NCBI RefSeq assembly: GCF_018326265.1
Contig: NZ_AP023360.1
Span: 5,675,501-5,739,500 of the forward strand
Length of the DNA stretch: 64,000 nucleotides
Direction: 5' to 3'
Source: Catellatospora sp. IY07-71
Lineage (GTDB): Bacteria; Actinomycetota; Actinomycetes; Mycobacteriales; Micromonosporaceae
How positions within the stretch are numbered: position 1 is the first letter of the stretch; every line of letters starts with the position of its first letter. The position numbers were made by a program, and so were the translations under genes. Below the pieces are notes generated by a model that had not been told where the DNA came from, ran no database searches, and saw nothing but the letters and a program-made list of their open reading frames with translations. Of the stretch, positions 43,363-51,876 are shown one piece after another.

Positions 43363-45960
43363 TTAGAGGGTGAGGGTCCAGGTGTTGATGTAGCCGGTGT
43401 CGGCTGAGGCGGCGTCCTGGACGCGGAGGTTCCAGGTGCCGTTTTTCACCTCGCTGGACAGGTTGACGGTGTATGTCTGGTTGATGTTGTCGGCGCTGCC
43501 GCCGGCGCGGTTGTGCAGCACGTACGTCGAGCCGTCCGGCGCGACGAGGGTGACCACCAGGTCACCGATGTAGGTGTGCACGATCTGGACCGCGACGGTG
43601 GACGTCGACGAGGCGTTGCCCGAGCAGCCCGCGAGGGTGATCGGGCTGTTGACGGTGGTGTTGTCGGGGATCGACACGTCGGTGCCGTTGGTGCCGGTGC
43701 AGGCCGGGGTGCCGCCGCCGACGAGGTTCAGCGTCCAGGTGTCGATGGTGCCGGTGTCGGCCGACGCCGCGTCCTGCACCCGCAGCTTCCAGGTGCCGTT
43801 CGCGACCTCACCGGACAGGTTGACCGTGTACGTGGTGTTGATGTTGTCGGCGCTGCCGCCCGTGCGGTTGTGCAGCAGGTAGGTCGAGCCGTCCGGCGCG
43901 ACCAGGTTCACCACCAGGTCACCGATGTAGGTGTGCAGGATGTTCACCGCGACCGTGCTGCTCGCCCCGGCGTTGCCGGTGCAGCCGCTGATCGTGATGG
44001 ACGACTCCACGGTGGTGTTGTCGGGGACCGCCACGTCGGTGGAGTTGGTGCCGGAGCAGCCGGGCGGGCCGTTGACGGTCAGGTTGAACGTCGTGGTCCG
44101 GGTCGAGCTGGCGCCGGTGCCGGTGATGGTCACCGCGTACGTGCCGGGCGTGGTGCTGCCGGTGGTGGCGATGGACAGCGTCGAGGTGCCGCCCGCCGAG
44201 TTGATCGACGTGGGGCTGAACGACGCGGTGGCGCCCGACGGCAGGCCGGAGGCGGTCAGGTTGACCGTCTGGGCGCTGCCGTTGGTCAGCGTGGACGTGA
44301 TGGTGCTGCTGATCGAGCTGCCCGGGTTGACCGAACCCGACGACGGCGCGGCCGCCAGCGAGAAGTCGTTGCCCGCCGGGCAGGCGGCGTCGTTGCCGGC
44401 CACGTTGACCGAGGTCCAGGCGGCCTGCACGGTCTTGTACTCCAGCGAGCACAGGCCGTAGAGGTCGGTGGCCGCCGACAGCGTGTACGCCCGCGCCGTG
44501 TTACCGGGGTTGCTGGTCAGCACGTAGCGGGTGCTGGAGGTGAAGTACACGTCCAGCGCGCGGTACCAGATCTTCTCGGCCTTGGTGCGGCCGATGCCGA
44601 CCACGGCCGGGGCTGAGCCGCACGGGGTGCTGGTGCCGTACGCGGTGGCGCCGGTGCCCTCGGCCAGGTTGAAGAAGAAGTGGTTGCCCGGACCGGACGA
44701 GTAGTGCACGTCGACGTTCTGCGTGCTGGTGGACCAGCAGCTGTGCGACGCGCCGTCCAGCGACGGGTTGTACATGTAGCGCAGCGGCGTGCCGTTGCCG
44801 TTGATGTTGATCTTCTCGCCGACCTGGTAGTCGCCCGGGTCGCTCGGCGCGGCGGCGTAGAACTCCACCATGTTGCCGAAGATGTCCGAGGTGGCCTCGT
44901 TCAGACCGCCGGACTCACCCGAGTAGACCAGGCCCGCCAGCGCCTCGGTCACGCCGTGGCTCATCTCGTGGCCGGCCACGTCCAGCGACACCAGCGGACG
45001 GCTGTTGCCCGAGCCGTCGCCGTAGGTCATCTGCGCGCCGTCCCAGAACGCGTTGACGTACGCGTTGCCGTAGTGGACCCGGCTGGGCACGCCCTGGCCG
45101 TTGCCGAAGATGCCGTTGCGGCCGTGCACGTTCTTGAAGTAGTCGAACGTCTTCGCCGCGCCGAAGTGCGCGTCGACGCCGGCCGACTGCCGGTTGGCGT
45201 TGGTGCCGTCGCCCCAGACGTTGTCGGCGTCGGTGAAGGTGGTGCAGGTCGAGGTGCCGTTGTTCATGTCGCAGGTGCGGCCGTTGCCGTGCGACGGGTC
45301 GATCATCGAGTACGTCGAGCCGGACAGGGTCGTGTCGACGGTGACGGTGCCGGAGTAGACGCTGTTGCCGGTGCCGTTGACGTGCTTGATCTCGTCGAAG
45401 GAGCCGAGCACCGCGCCGCTCACCGCGTCGGTGATGACGTGCAGTTCGGACGGGGTCTGGCCGTCGGGGCGCATGCCCGAGACGACGGTCTCCCAGGCCA
45501 GCCGACCCTTGCCGCTGCTGGCGTCGACGAACAGTTCGGGCGTGCCCACCGTGGCGACGGTGCCGCTGAACTGGCCGCGGGCGGTCTGGGCGGCCTTGGC
45601 GCTGGTGACCTTCGGGGTGGTCGACAGCGTCAGCGGGGCCTCCAGGCCGACCGAAGATCCCTTGTAGACGCCGTTGGCGCCGGTGTGCACGACGAAGTCG
45701 CCGCCGTACACCCGCAGGCCCTGGAACGTGCGCTCGTAGCGCACGTGGGTGCCGCCGGCGTCGCTGATGCTGCGGTCGATGCGGTAGGCATCGCCCGATG
45801 CGGCGCGGACGTCGGACGGGTGTTCCGCGAGGGCGCGTTCGGCGGCGGCGACGCCGACGGGCGAGGCGCCTGCGGGCGCCGCGCTGCCGGAGGTTGCCGA
45901 CACCGACAGCATGGCGCCCACGAGTAGGGCGACACTGCCGGCCGCGAGGGTTCTTTTCAC
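43363..45960 (-). CDS. Secreted M4 (thermolysin-type) metalloprotease with two P-domains
   Basis: An 865-residue extracellular zinc protease. GTG 45960 has GGGGAGG 5 nt upstream. In order: a Sec signal peptide ending near SGSAAPA (about 30), an FTP/PepSY propeptide (about 45-195), the M4 catalytic domain with HEMSH (His331, Glu332, His335) and GLNEATSD (Glu355), an Ig-like spacer (about 535-620), and two proprotein-convertase P-domains (about 625-745 and 745-865) that are near copies of each other. M4 enzymes are usually 500-600 residues; the rest is these additions. P-domains may anchor the enzyme or aid folding. A hairpin or operator lies directly upstream. Confidence 0.95.
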   Translation of the reverse strand: MKRTLAAGSVALLVGAMLSVSATSGSAAPAGASPVGVAAAERALAEHPSDVRAASGDAYRIDRSISDAGGTHVRYERTFQGLRVYGGDFVVHTGANGVYKGSSVGLEAPLTLSTTPKVTSAKAAQTARGQFSGTVATVGTPELFVDASSGKGRLAWETVVSGMRPDGQTPSELHVITDAVSGAVLGSFDEIKHVNGTGNSVYSGTVTVDTTLSGSTYSMIDPSHGNGRTCDMNNGTSTCTTFTDADNVWGDGTNANRQSAGVDAHFGAAKTFDYFKNVHGRNGIFGNGQGVPSRVHYGNAYVNAFWDGAQMTYGDGSGNSRPLVSLDVAGHEMSHGVTEALAGLVYSGESGGLNEATSDIFGNMVEFYAAAPSDPGDYQVGEKININGNGTPLRYMYNPSLDGASHSCWSTSTQNVDVHYSSGPGNHFFFNLAEGTGATAYGTSTPCGSAPAVVGIGRTKAEKIWYRALDVYFTSSTRYVLTSNPGNTARAYTLSAATDLYGLCSLEYKTVQAAWTSVNVAGNDAACPAGNDFSLAAAPSSGSVNPGSSISSTITSTLTNGSAQTVNLTASGLPSGATASFSPTSINSAGGTSTLSIATTGSTTPGTYAVTITGTGASSTRTTTFNLTVNGPPGCSGTNSTDVAVPDNTTVESSITISGCTGNAGASSTVAVNILHTYIGDLVVNLVAPDGSTYLLHNRTGGSADNINTTYTVNLSGEVANGTWKLRVQDAASADTGTIDTWTLNLVGGGTPACTGTNGTDVSIPDNTTVNSPITLAGCSGNASSTSTVAVQIVHTYIGDLVVTLVAPDGSTYVLHNRAGGSADNINQTYTVNLSSEVKNGTWNLRVQDAASADTGYINTWTLTL

Positions 45961-45973
45961 GAGTCCTCCCCGA

Positions 45974-46002
45974 CTCAGTGGAGTGTGACGGTAGCCACTG
46001 AG
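45974..46002. promoter_or_regulatory. Inverted repeat upstream of the M4 protease
   Basis: CTCAGTGG (45974-45981) and CCACTGAG (45995-46002) are perfect inverted copies spaced 13 bp, 13 bp before the GTG start. They may be a regulator site or a leader hairpin that hides the ribosome site. Confidence 0.5.
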
Positions 46003-46197
46003 GCCTATGTATATAGAAGCTGTGAGAACTTTGGAAGTGCCAGGCATCTCCGTCCTTCGATGAAAGAACTTTCGTGAGTGCTGCTGAGCGCGGGGTACTC
46101 GGCGGTACCGGCCTCGACACATGATCGACTTACCTCGATCGAAGGACCGGTATGTCAGATACGCGACGGTGGGGGCCGGATTTCTAGAGGAATCTTT

Positions 46198-46213
46198 CTA
46201 AAGATATCTTTAG
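46198..46213. promoter_or_regulatory. 16-bp perfect palindrome before the ArsR-type gene
   Basis: CTAAAGATATCTTTAG is fully self-complementary and ends 3 nt before the ATG at 46217. A further half-site ATCTTT lies just upstream (46192-46197). The AT-rich palindrome in very GC-rich DNA is a strong candidate for the operator of the adjacent regulator, which would then repress itself and the MFS gene. Confidence 0.7.
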
Positions 46214-46216
46214 CAA

Positions 46217-46789
46217 ATGTCCGAGCGTCCTGCCGTCGCCCTCAGCGACCCCCTCGCCCTGCGCGCCTACGCGCACCCGCTGCGCATGTCCCTGGTCGGC
46301 CTGCTGCGCCGGGAGGGCCCGCTCACCGCGACCCAGGCCGCGGGCCTGCTCCGGGAGAGCGTGCCCAGCTGCTCCTTCCACCTGCGCCAGCTCGCCAAGT
46401 ACGGCCTGGTCGAACGGGTCGAGGGGGCCGACGCACGGGAGAAGCCGTGGCGCGCGACCGCGCTGTCCACCACCTGGACCGCCGCCTCCGACGACCCCGA
46501 GATGCGGGCCGCCGCCGACCACCTCGACGCGGTCGTCATCCGCCGCCTCTACGACCGCGCCATGCAGTGGCTGGGCCGCCGCGACGACGACCCGCCCGCG
46601 TGGCGGTCCGTCACAGGTCCAGGTGACGACCTCGCCTACCTCACCCCCGAGGAGCTGGGCGGGTTGTCCCGGCGCATCGACGCGCTGTTCGACGAGTACC
46701 GGCCGCGCCAGGCAGACCCGTCGCTGCGGCCGCCCGGCGCCCGCCCCGTGCACCTCGGCTACTACGTGACGACCATCGAGCAGCCCTGA
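46217..46789 (+). CDS. ArsR-family winged-helix regulator
   Basis: A 190-residue regulator with an N-terminal ArsR winged helix (about 10-85). The recognition part is ATQAAGLLRESVPSCSFHLRQL and the wing is GLVERVEGADAREKPWRAT. A roughly 100-residue helical C-terminal part is typical of the group that regulates linked MFS exporters in actinobacteria. No metal-binding Cys pair is visible, so a small-molecule ligand is more likely. It lies 18 nt before the MFS gene, with a perfect palindrome at its own start. Confidence 0.9.
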   Translation: MSERPAVALSDPLALRAYAHPLRMSLVGLLRREGPLTATQAAGLLRESVPSCSFHLRQLAKYGLVERVEGADAREKPWRATALSTTWTAASDDPEMRAAADHLDAVVIRRLYDRAMQWLGRRDDDPPAWRSVTGPGDDLAYLTPEELGGLSRRIDALFDEYRPRQADPSLRPPGARPVHLGYYVTTIEQP

Positions 46790-46807
46790 CCCCCGGAGGC
46801 ACCCCTC

Positions 46808-48055
46808 ATGACCGCCACCGCCACCCCCGCCACCCGCGGCTGGCTCCCGCCGCTGCTGCGGCAGACCCCCTTTCGCCGGTACTGGACCGGGCAGAGCGTC
46901 TCGCTGCTCGGCGACCAGATCACCGAACTCGCCCTGCCGTTGTTCGCGGTGCTCGTCGCGGCGGCCGGCCCCGCCGAGATGGGCTACCTGACCGCCGCCG
47001 CGCTCGTGCCCAACCTGCTGTTCTCCCTGCTGTTCGGCGGCTGGGCCGACCGCCGGGCGTACAAGCGGCAGATCATGGTCGCCGCCGACGTGGCCCGCGC
47101 GGTCGCCCTGCTCGCCGTCCCGGCCCTCTACCTGCTCGGCACGCTGGACATGACGCAGCTCTACCTCGTCGCGTTCACGGTCGGCACGTTCAGCGTGCTG
47201 TTCGAGGTCTGCCGCAGCACACTGTTCGTGTCGCTGGTCTCCCGGGACGACTTCCTGCAGGCCAACGCGCTGCTCAACGGCTCGCGCGCGTTCTCCACGG
47301 TGGCCGGGGCCAGCGTCGGCGGCGTGCTGGTGCGCCTGGTCGGCGCGCCGTTCGCGCTGCTGCTCGACGCGCTGTCGTTCGCCTTCTCCGCCGTCATGAT
47401 CGCCAGGGTCGAGGTCGTGGAGCCCGTGCCCGTGCCGCGGCGCGGCCTCGGCCTCAAGGAGGGCCTCACCTTCATCACCCGGCACCGGATCATGCGGGCC
47501 GCGGTCAGCGCGAGCACCACCATCAACCTGTTCAACTACATGTACGCGGCGCTGGTCATCCTGTACCTCACCACCGAGCTGCACATCACCGCCGCCGTCC
47601 TGGGCATCGGGCTCGGCCTCGCCGCCGTGGGCGCGCTGATCGGAGCCGCGATCGCCCGGCGCGCCGCCGAACGGTTCGGCGTCGGGCCCATGTACGTCTT
47701 CGGCTACCTGATGTTCCCGGCCCCGCTGATCCTCATCCCGCTCGCCGAGGGGCCGCACTGGCTGGTGCTGGCCATGGTGTTCACCGCCGAGTTCCTGTCC
47801 GGGGTCGGCGTCATGCTGCTGGACACCGCGGCTGGGTCGTTGCAGGCCAGCGTGATCCCCGACGAGCTGCGGGCCCGGGTCACCGGCGCGCACCGCACCA
47901 TCAACTACGGCATCCGGCCCGTCGGCGCGCTCCTGGGCGGTGCGCTGGGCACGGCGATCGGGGTACGGGAGACGCTCTGGATCGCCACCGTGGGGGCGCT
48001 CGCCGGGGTGTTGTGGCTGCTCGCCTCCCCGATTCCGCGAATGCGCCGGTTGTGA
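46808..48055 (+). CDS. MFS exporter
   Basis: A 415-residue, 12-helix major facilitator of the MefA/enterobactin-exporter-like group. FRRYWTGQSVSLLGDQITELALPL is the family N-terminus. The A-like loop is GGWADRRAYKR between helices 2 and 3, and the central loop holds PVPRRGLGLKEGLTFI. Such pumps extrude macrolides or other lipophilic compounds. Cotranscribed with the ArsR-type gene, it is likely induced by its substrate. Confidence 0.9.
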   Translation: MTATATPATRGWLPPLLRQTPFRRYWTGQSVSLLGDQITELALPLFAVLVAAAGPAEMGYLTAAALVPNLLFSLLFGGWADRRAYKRQIMVAADVARAVALLAVPALYLLGTLDMTQLYLVAFTVGTFSVLFEVCRSTLFVSLVSRDDFLQANALLNGSRAFSTVAGASVGGVLVRLVGAPFALLLDALSFAFSAVMIARVEVVEPVPVPRRGLGLKEGLTFITRHRIMRAAVSASTTINLFNYMYAALVILYLTTELHITAAVLGIGLGLAAVGALIGAAIARRAAERFGVGPMYVFGYLMFPAPLILIPLAEGPHWLVLAMVFTAEFLSGVGVMLLDTAAGSLQASVIPDELRARVTGAHRTINYGIRPVGALLGGALGTAIGVRETLWIATVGALAGVLWLLASPIPRMRRL

Positions 48056-48082
48056 GCATGATTCATATATCCCGATCGATGG

Positions 48083-48114
48083 GACAGTGGTTGCTTGATT
48101 CAACTGTCTGAATC
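48083..48114. promoter_or_regulatory. Nested inverted repeats upstream of doxX
   Basis: GATTCA-N6-TGAATC (48097-48114) overlaps a second pair, GACAGT (48083-48088) with ACTGTC (48103-48108). The site is 58-90 bp before the DoxX start, a position suited to a promoter operator. The cognate regulator is not known. Confidence 0.4.
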
Positions 48115-48171
48115 TAATGTGGAATGCATCCGGGCAAACGACATCCAGATCTCTACCCTGAGGAGACCTCC

Positions 48172-48606
48172 ATGTCCTCCGCCCGTTCGGCTGCGCTCAC
48201 GCTAGCCCTCTTCCGGGTCGTGACCGGCCTGCTGTTCGCCTTCCACGGCGCGAGTTCCCTGTTCGGCTGGTTCGGCGGCAACCGTGGCTCCGGCCAGGCC
48301 GTCGAGTTCGCCGCCTGGCCCGGCTGGTGGGCCGCGCTCATCCAGCTCGCCGGCGGCCTGCTGGTCATCGCCGGGCTGGGCGCCCGCCCGGCCGCGCTGC
48401 TCTGCTCCGGCTCGATGGCGTACGCCTACTTCGTCGTGCACCAGGAGATCGCGCTGCTGCCGCTCAACAACGGCGGCGAGACCGCGGCGCTGTTCTGCTG
48501 GTCGTTCCTGATCATCGCGGTCCTCGGCCCCGGCGCCTTCGCGCTGGACAACCTGCTCCGCCGCCGCCCGGCGGAGGCACGCCAGGCACTGGCCACGGCG
48601 TCCTGA
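48172..48606 (+). CDS. DoxX family membrane protein
   Basis: A 144-residue four-helix membrane protein of the DoxX/SURF4 type. It begins near ALTLALFRVVTGLLFAFHG, with the family's Arg in the first helix and GWFGG after it. The start ATG 48172 has AGGAG upstream. DoxX proteins are linked to thiol and oxidative stress or to quinol-coupled oxidation, but the exact role is open. It ends at a 21-bp-arm palindrome shared with the convergent xylA. Confidence 0.85.
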   Translation: MSSARSAALTLALFRVVTGLLFAFHGASSLFGWFGGNRGSGQAVEFAAWPGWWAALIQLAGGLLVIAGLGARPAALLCSGSMAYAYFVVHQEIALLPLNNGGETAALFCWSFLIIAVLGPGAFALDNLLRRRPAEARQALATAS

Positions 48607-48633
48607 CGCCCGCCGCCCCTCGGCTGGGGGCAT

Positions 48634-48694
48634 GATCGCCGTCTCGTGTCGAAAGCTCTGGTGACGCCTTAGGTTTCGACACGAGACGGCGATC
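48634..48694. terminator. Intergenic palindrome B (TCGTGTC family), bidirectional terminator
   Basis: Perfect 21-bp arms (48634-48654 and 48674-48694) with a 19-nt loop between convergent doxX and xylA. The arm holds GATC-N6-TCGTGTC, the same layout as copies A and C. Confidence 0.8.
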
Positions 48695-48720
48695 TTCACG
48701 CGCGGCGCAGCCGCGCCGGG

Positions 48721-49905
48721 TCAGCGGACGCCGAGGAGGTGTTCCAGGGCGAGCTGGTTGAGCTGGACGAAGGCGCCGCCCTTGGCCGCCTGGGCGTCGA
48801 CGTCGAAGTCCTCGAACGCGGTGCGGTCGGCCAGCAGGTCGTCGTAGCTCTCGCCCGCGCCCAGGGTCGGCACGGCCAGTTCGTGGTAGCGGGCCGCCTC
48901 GCGCGCCTCGGCCACCCGCGGGTCCGCCCGGAACGCCGCCGCGCGCTCCTTGAGCAGCAGGTACGTGCGCATGTTGGCGGCCGCCGAGGCCCACACGCCG
49001 TCCAGGTCCTCGGTGCGCGAGGGCTTGTAGTCGAAGTGGCGCGGGCCGGTGTACGCCCGGCCGCCGTCGGCGCCGCCGAACTCCAGCAGCTCCACCAGGA
49101 AGAACGCGTTCACGATGTCGCCGTGGCCGAACACCAGGTCCTGGTCGTACTTGATGCCGCGCTGGCCGTTGAGGTCGATGTGGAACAGCTTGCCGTGCCA
49201 CAGCGCCTGCGCGATGCCGTGCAGGAAGTTCAGGCCGGCCATCTGCTCGTGCCCGACCTCCGGGTTGAGGCCGACCATGTCCTTGTGCTGCAGCGACTCG
49301 ATGAAGGCGAGCGCGTGGCCGATGGTGGGCAGCAGGATGTCGCCGCGCGGCTCGTTCGGCTTGGGCTCCAGCGCGAACTTCAGCCCGTAGCCCCGGTCGG
49401 TCGAGTACTGCGCGAGCATGTCCAGGCCCTCGCGGTAGCGCTCCAGCGCGGTGCGCACGTCCTTGGAGCCGTCGTACTCGGTGCCCTCGCGGCCGCCCCA
49501 CAGCACGTACGTCTGCGCGCCCAGCTCGGCGGCCAGGTCCATGTTGCGCATGACCTTGCGCAGCGCGTACCGCCGCACGGCGCGGTCGTTGCTGGTGAAG
49601 CCGCCGTCCTTGAACACCGGGTGGGTGAACAGGTTGGTCGTCGCCATCGGCACGACCAGGCCCGTCTCGGCCAGCGCGGCCTGGAAGCGCTTGATGACGC
49701 GCTCCCGCTCGCTGTCGTCGGACCCGAACGGGATCAGGTCGTCGTCGTGGAACGTCACGCCGTACGCGCCCAGCTCGGCGAGGCGGTGCACGGTCTCCAC
49801 CGGGTCGATCGCGTCGCGGGTGGCGTCGCCGAACGGGTCACGCCCGGCCCAGCCCACGGTCCAGAGGCCGAACGTGAACTTGTCGGCCGGAGTCGGCTGC
49901 GTCAT
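48721..49905 (-). CDS. xylA: Xylose isomerase
   Basis: Converts D-xylose to D-xylulose (and glucose to fructose) in the cytoplasm. The 394-residue length fits the class I (actinomycete) enzymes. Signature segments are [12 protein letters not shown] (catalytic His54-region), [24 protein letters not shown] (metal-binding Glu), [14 protein letters not shown] and [15 protein letters not shown] (metal-binding Asp cluster). The start ATG 49905 has AGGGAG upstream. Divergent from a ROK repressor with a palindromic operator between. No xylB is adjacent. Confidence 0.97.
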   Translation of the reverse strand: MTQPTPADKFTFGLWTVGWAGRDPFGDATRDAIDPVETVHRLAELGAYGVTFHDDDLIPFGSDDSERERVIKRFQAALAETGLVVPMATTNLFTHPVFKDGGFTSNDRAVRRYALRKVMRNMDLAAELGAQTYVLWGGREGTEYDGSKDVRTALERYREGLDMLAQYSTDRGYGLKFALEPKPNEPRGDILLPTIGHALAFIESLQHKDMVGLNPEVGHEQMAGLNFLHGIAQALWHGKLFHIDLNGQRGIKYDQDLVFGHGDIVNAFFLVELLEFGGADGGRAYTGPRHFDYKPSRTEDLDGVWASAAANMRTYLLLKERAAAFRADPRVAEAREAARYHELAVPTLGAGESYDDLLADRTAFEDFDVDAQAAKGGAFVQLNQLALEHLLGVR

Positions 49906-49928
49906 GTCATCTCCCTGAAATCTTGTTT

Positions 49929-49943
49929 GTTCAGCCATTGAAC
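49929..49943. promoter_or_regulatory. XylR-type operator between xylA and its repressor
   Basis: GTTCA-N5-TGAAC is a perfect inverted repeat in the 64-bp gap between divergent xylA and the ROK gene. ROK XylR proteins bind sites of this type, so one operator can control both genes. Confidence 0.75.
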
Positions 49944-49969
49944 TTATAGGGTGTGGCATTGTCAAGACC

Positions 49970-51196
49970 ATGCCCGCCCGCCCGCCGCGCCGTGATGATC
50001 CGGTGCGTCAACGCAGCCTGCGCGACCACAACCTGGCCCTGGTGCTGCGCCAGGTCACGGCCGCACCCCGGCCGCCGTCGCGGGCCGACATCGCCGCCGC
50101 AACCGGCCTGACCAGGGCCACCGTCTCCACCATCGTGGACGAGCTGATCGCCGGGGGCCTGGTCGCCGAACTGCGTCCCGTGTCGCGCTCCGGCGTGGGC
50201 CGCCCCGGCACCGGCATCGTGCCCGCCGGCACCGGCCCGGCCGGGCTCGGCATGGAGGTCAACGTCGACTACCTGGCGGTGTGCGCGGTCGACCTGACCG
50301 GCGCGGTCCGCCACCGCGAGCTGCGCCACCTCGACCAGCGCGAGCGCACGCCCGCGCAGACCTGGCGGGCGCTGGCCGGGCTCGCTGACCGCACCGCCGC
50401 CGCCGTCGGGGCCCTCGGCCTCGTCCCGGCGGGCGCGGTGATGGCCGTGCCCGGCCTGATCGAGGGCGACACCATCCGCGTCGCACCCAACCTCGGCTGG
50501 CAGCAGGTCGCTCTGCCCGCCGCGGCCGAGTTCCCGGCGTTGCACGGCCTCGACCTCGGCGCGGGCAACGAGGCGACCCTGGCGGCCCTGGGGGAGCGGC
50601 ACGCCACCGGGCTGGACAGCTTCCTCTACGTCTCCGGCGAGATCGGCGTCGGCGGCGGCATCGTGCTCGACGGCGAGCTGTTCGGCGGCTCGCACGGCTG
50701 GGCTGGAGAGATCGGCCACGTCACCATCGACCCCCAGGGCCCGCCGTGCCACTGCGGCGCGCGCGGCTGCCTGGAGCAGTACGCCGGGGAGGAGGCGATC
50801 CGCGCCGCGGCGGGCCTGGCCGCCGACGGGGACCGGCCCGTGCTCGCCGACCTGGGCGACGGCGCCCGCGCGGGCCGCGCGCCCGTGCTCGCCGCGCTGG
50901 AGCAGGCCGGGACGGCCCTGGGTGTGGCGCTGTCCGGCGCGGTGAACCTGCTCGACATCGCCACCGTGGTGCTGGGCGGCCACTACGCCGAGCTGATCGA
51001 CTGGCTGCGGCCCGCCCTGGAACGGGAGCTGTCCCGCCGCGTGCTCACCGCGGCCTGGTCGCCGGTCGAGGTCCGCGCGTCCGCCCTGGGCGCCGACGCG
51101 GCCATGATCGGCGCCGCCCGCGCCGTCGTCCAGGGCATCCTCGACGACCCGGCCCGCTTCCTCGCCACCCGCGTGCAGCCCTCCCAGCCGGGGTAA
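49970..51196 (+). CDS. xylR: ROK-family xylose repressor
   Basis: A 408-residue repressor. The N-terminal winged helix (about 15-80) has [23 protein letters not shown]. The ROK domain follows with the zinc signature [13 protein letters not shown] (about 260) and the sugar-site segments [18 protein letters not shown] and GHVTIDPQG. It represses xylA when xylose is absent. The divergent gene and shared operator support the assignment. A sugar kinase is excluded by the DNA-binding domain. Confidence 0.92.
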   Translation: MPARPPRRDDPVRQRSLRDHNLALVLRQVTAAPRPPSRADIAAATGLTRATVSTIVDELIAGGLVAELRPVSRSGVGRPGTGIVPAGTGPAGLGMEVNVDYLAVCAVDLTGAVRHRELRHLDQRERTPAQTWRALAGLADRTAAAVGALGLVPAGAVMAVPGLIEGDTIRVAPNLGWQQVALPAAAEFPALHGLDLGAGNEATLAALGERHATGLDSFLYVSGEIGVGGGIVLDGELFGGSHGWAGEIGHVTIDPQGPPCHCGARGCLEQYAGEEAIRAAAGLAADGDRPVLADLGDGARAGRAPVLAALEQAGTALGVALSGAVNLLDIATVVLGGHYAELIDWLRPALERELSRRVLTAAWSPVEVRASALGADAAMIGAARAVVQGILDDPARFLATRVQPSQPG

Positions 51197-51243
51197 TCGG
51201 CGTAGCGCGGGCGGCGGGGCGCGGTCCGGCATAGCCTGGTGGC

Positions 51244-51807
51244 ATGGGCGCGATCGCCGTACTGCGGCCGCTGGCGCTGGGCGTGGCCACCGGCATGCGT
51301 TCCCAGCTGGGCCTGGCCGCGCTGGCGGTCGCCGTGCAGAGCCGCGGCAAGGGCCGCCGTGCGAAGTCCGGGTTCGCCAAGCTGGTGCAGACGCAGCTGC
51401 TGGCCAGCCCGGCCGTGCGCAAGAGCCTGGTGGCCACGGCCGCGGGCGAGATCGTCGCCGACAAGCTGCCGACCACCCCGAGCAGGCTCAACAAGGGGCC
51501 GCTGCTGGCCCGGCTGGCGCTGGGCGGCCTGGCCGGCGGCGTCATCGGCTGGTCCGACGATCGCGGGCTGCGGCGCACCCTCGCCGGCGCGGTGCTGGGC
51601 GCGGCGGGCGCGGGCCTGGGCGCCTACGGCGGACACCACGTGCGCGCGCTGCTGGACGCCCAGACCGGCGTGCCGGACCGATACTGGGCCATCGCCGAGG
51701 ACGTGACCGCGATCGGGCTGGCCGCGTTCGCCGTCGCGGTGACCGAGGACGCCGACACCGCCGCGATCGAGGCGCACGACGTGGAGCCGGCCGAACTGAC
51801 GGTCTGA
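51244..51807 (+). CDS. DUF4126 family membrane protein
   Basis: A 187-residue membrane protein. The N-terminal RPLALGVATGMRSQLGLAAL and the glycine-rich helix LALGGLAGGVIGW, followed by AGAVLGAAGAGLGAYGGHHVR, are the DUF4126 pattern, with about four helices. No function is established. A basic loop (KGRRAKSGFAK) lies between helices 1 and 2. It has its own start 48 nt after the ROK gene, so it may share the transcript. Confidence 0.8.
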   Translation: MGAIAVLRPLALGVATGMRSQLGLAALAVAVQSRGKGRRAKSGFAKLVQTQLLASPAVRKSLVATAAGEIVADKLPTTPSRLNKGPLLARLALGGLAGGVIGWSDDRGLRRTLAGAVLGAAGAGLGAYGGHHVRALLDAQTGVPDRYWAIAEDVTAIGLAAFAVAVTEDADTAAIEAHDVEPAELTV

Positions 51808-51876
51808 ACCGGCCGACGGCGGACCGGCGAACGCGGGGGTGTAAGGAGTCAACCGGGGTACGGTACTGTCTGCGCC

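Noticed and set aside
43369..44052. Near-repeated 350-bp blocks considered as a possible mobile element
   Set aside because: They encode the two P-domains in one open frame, so this is an internal domain duplication.
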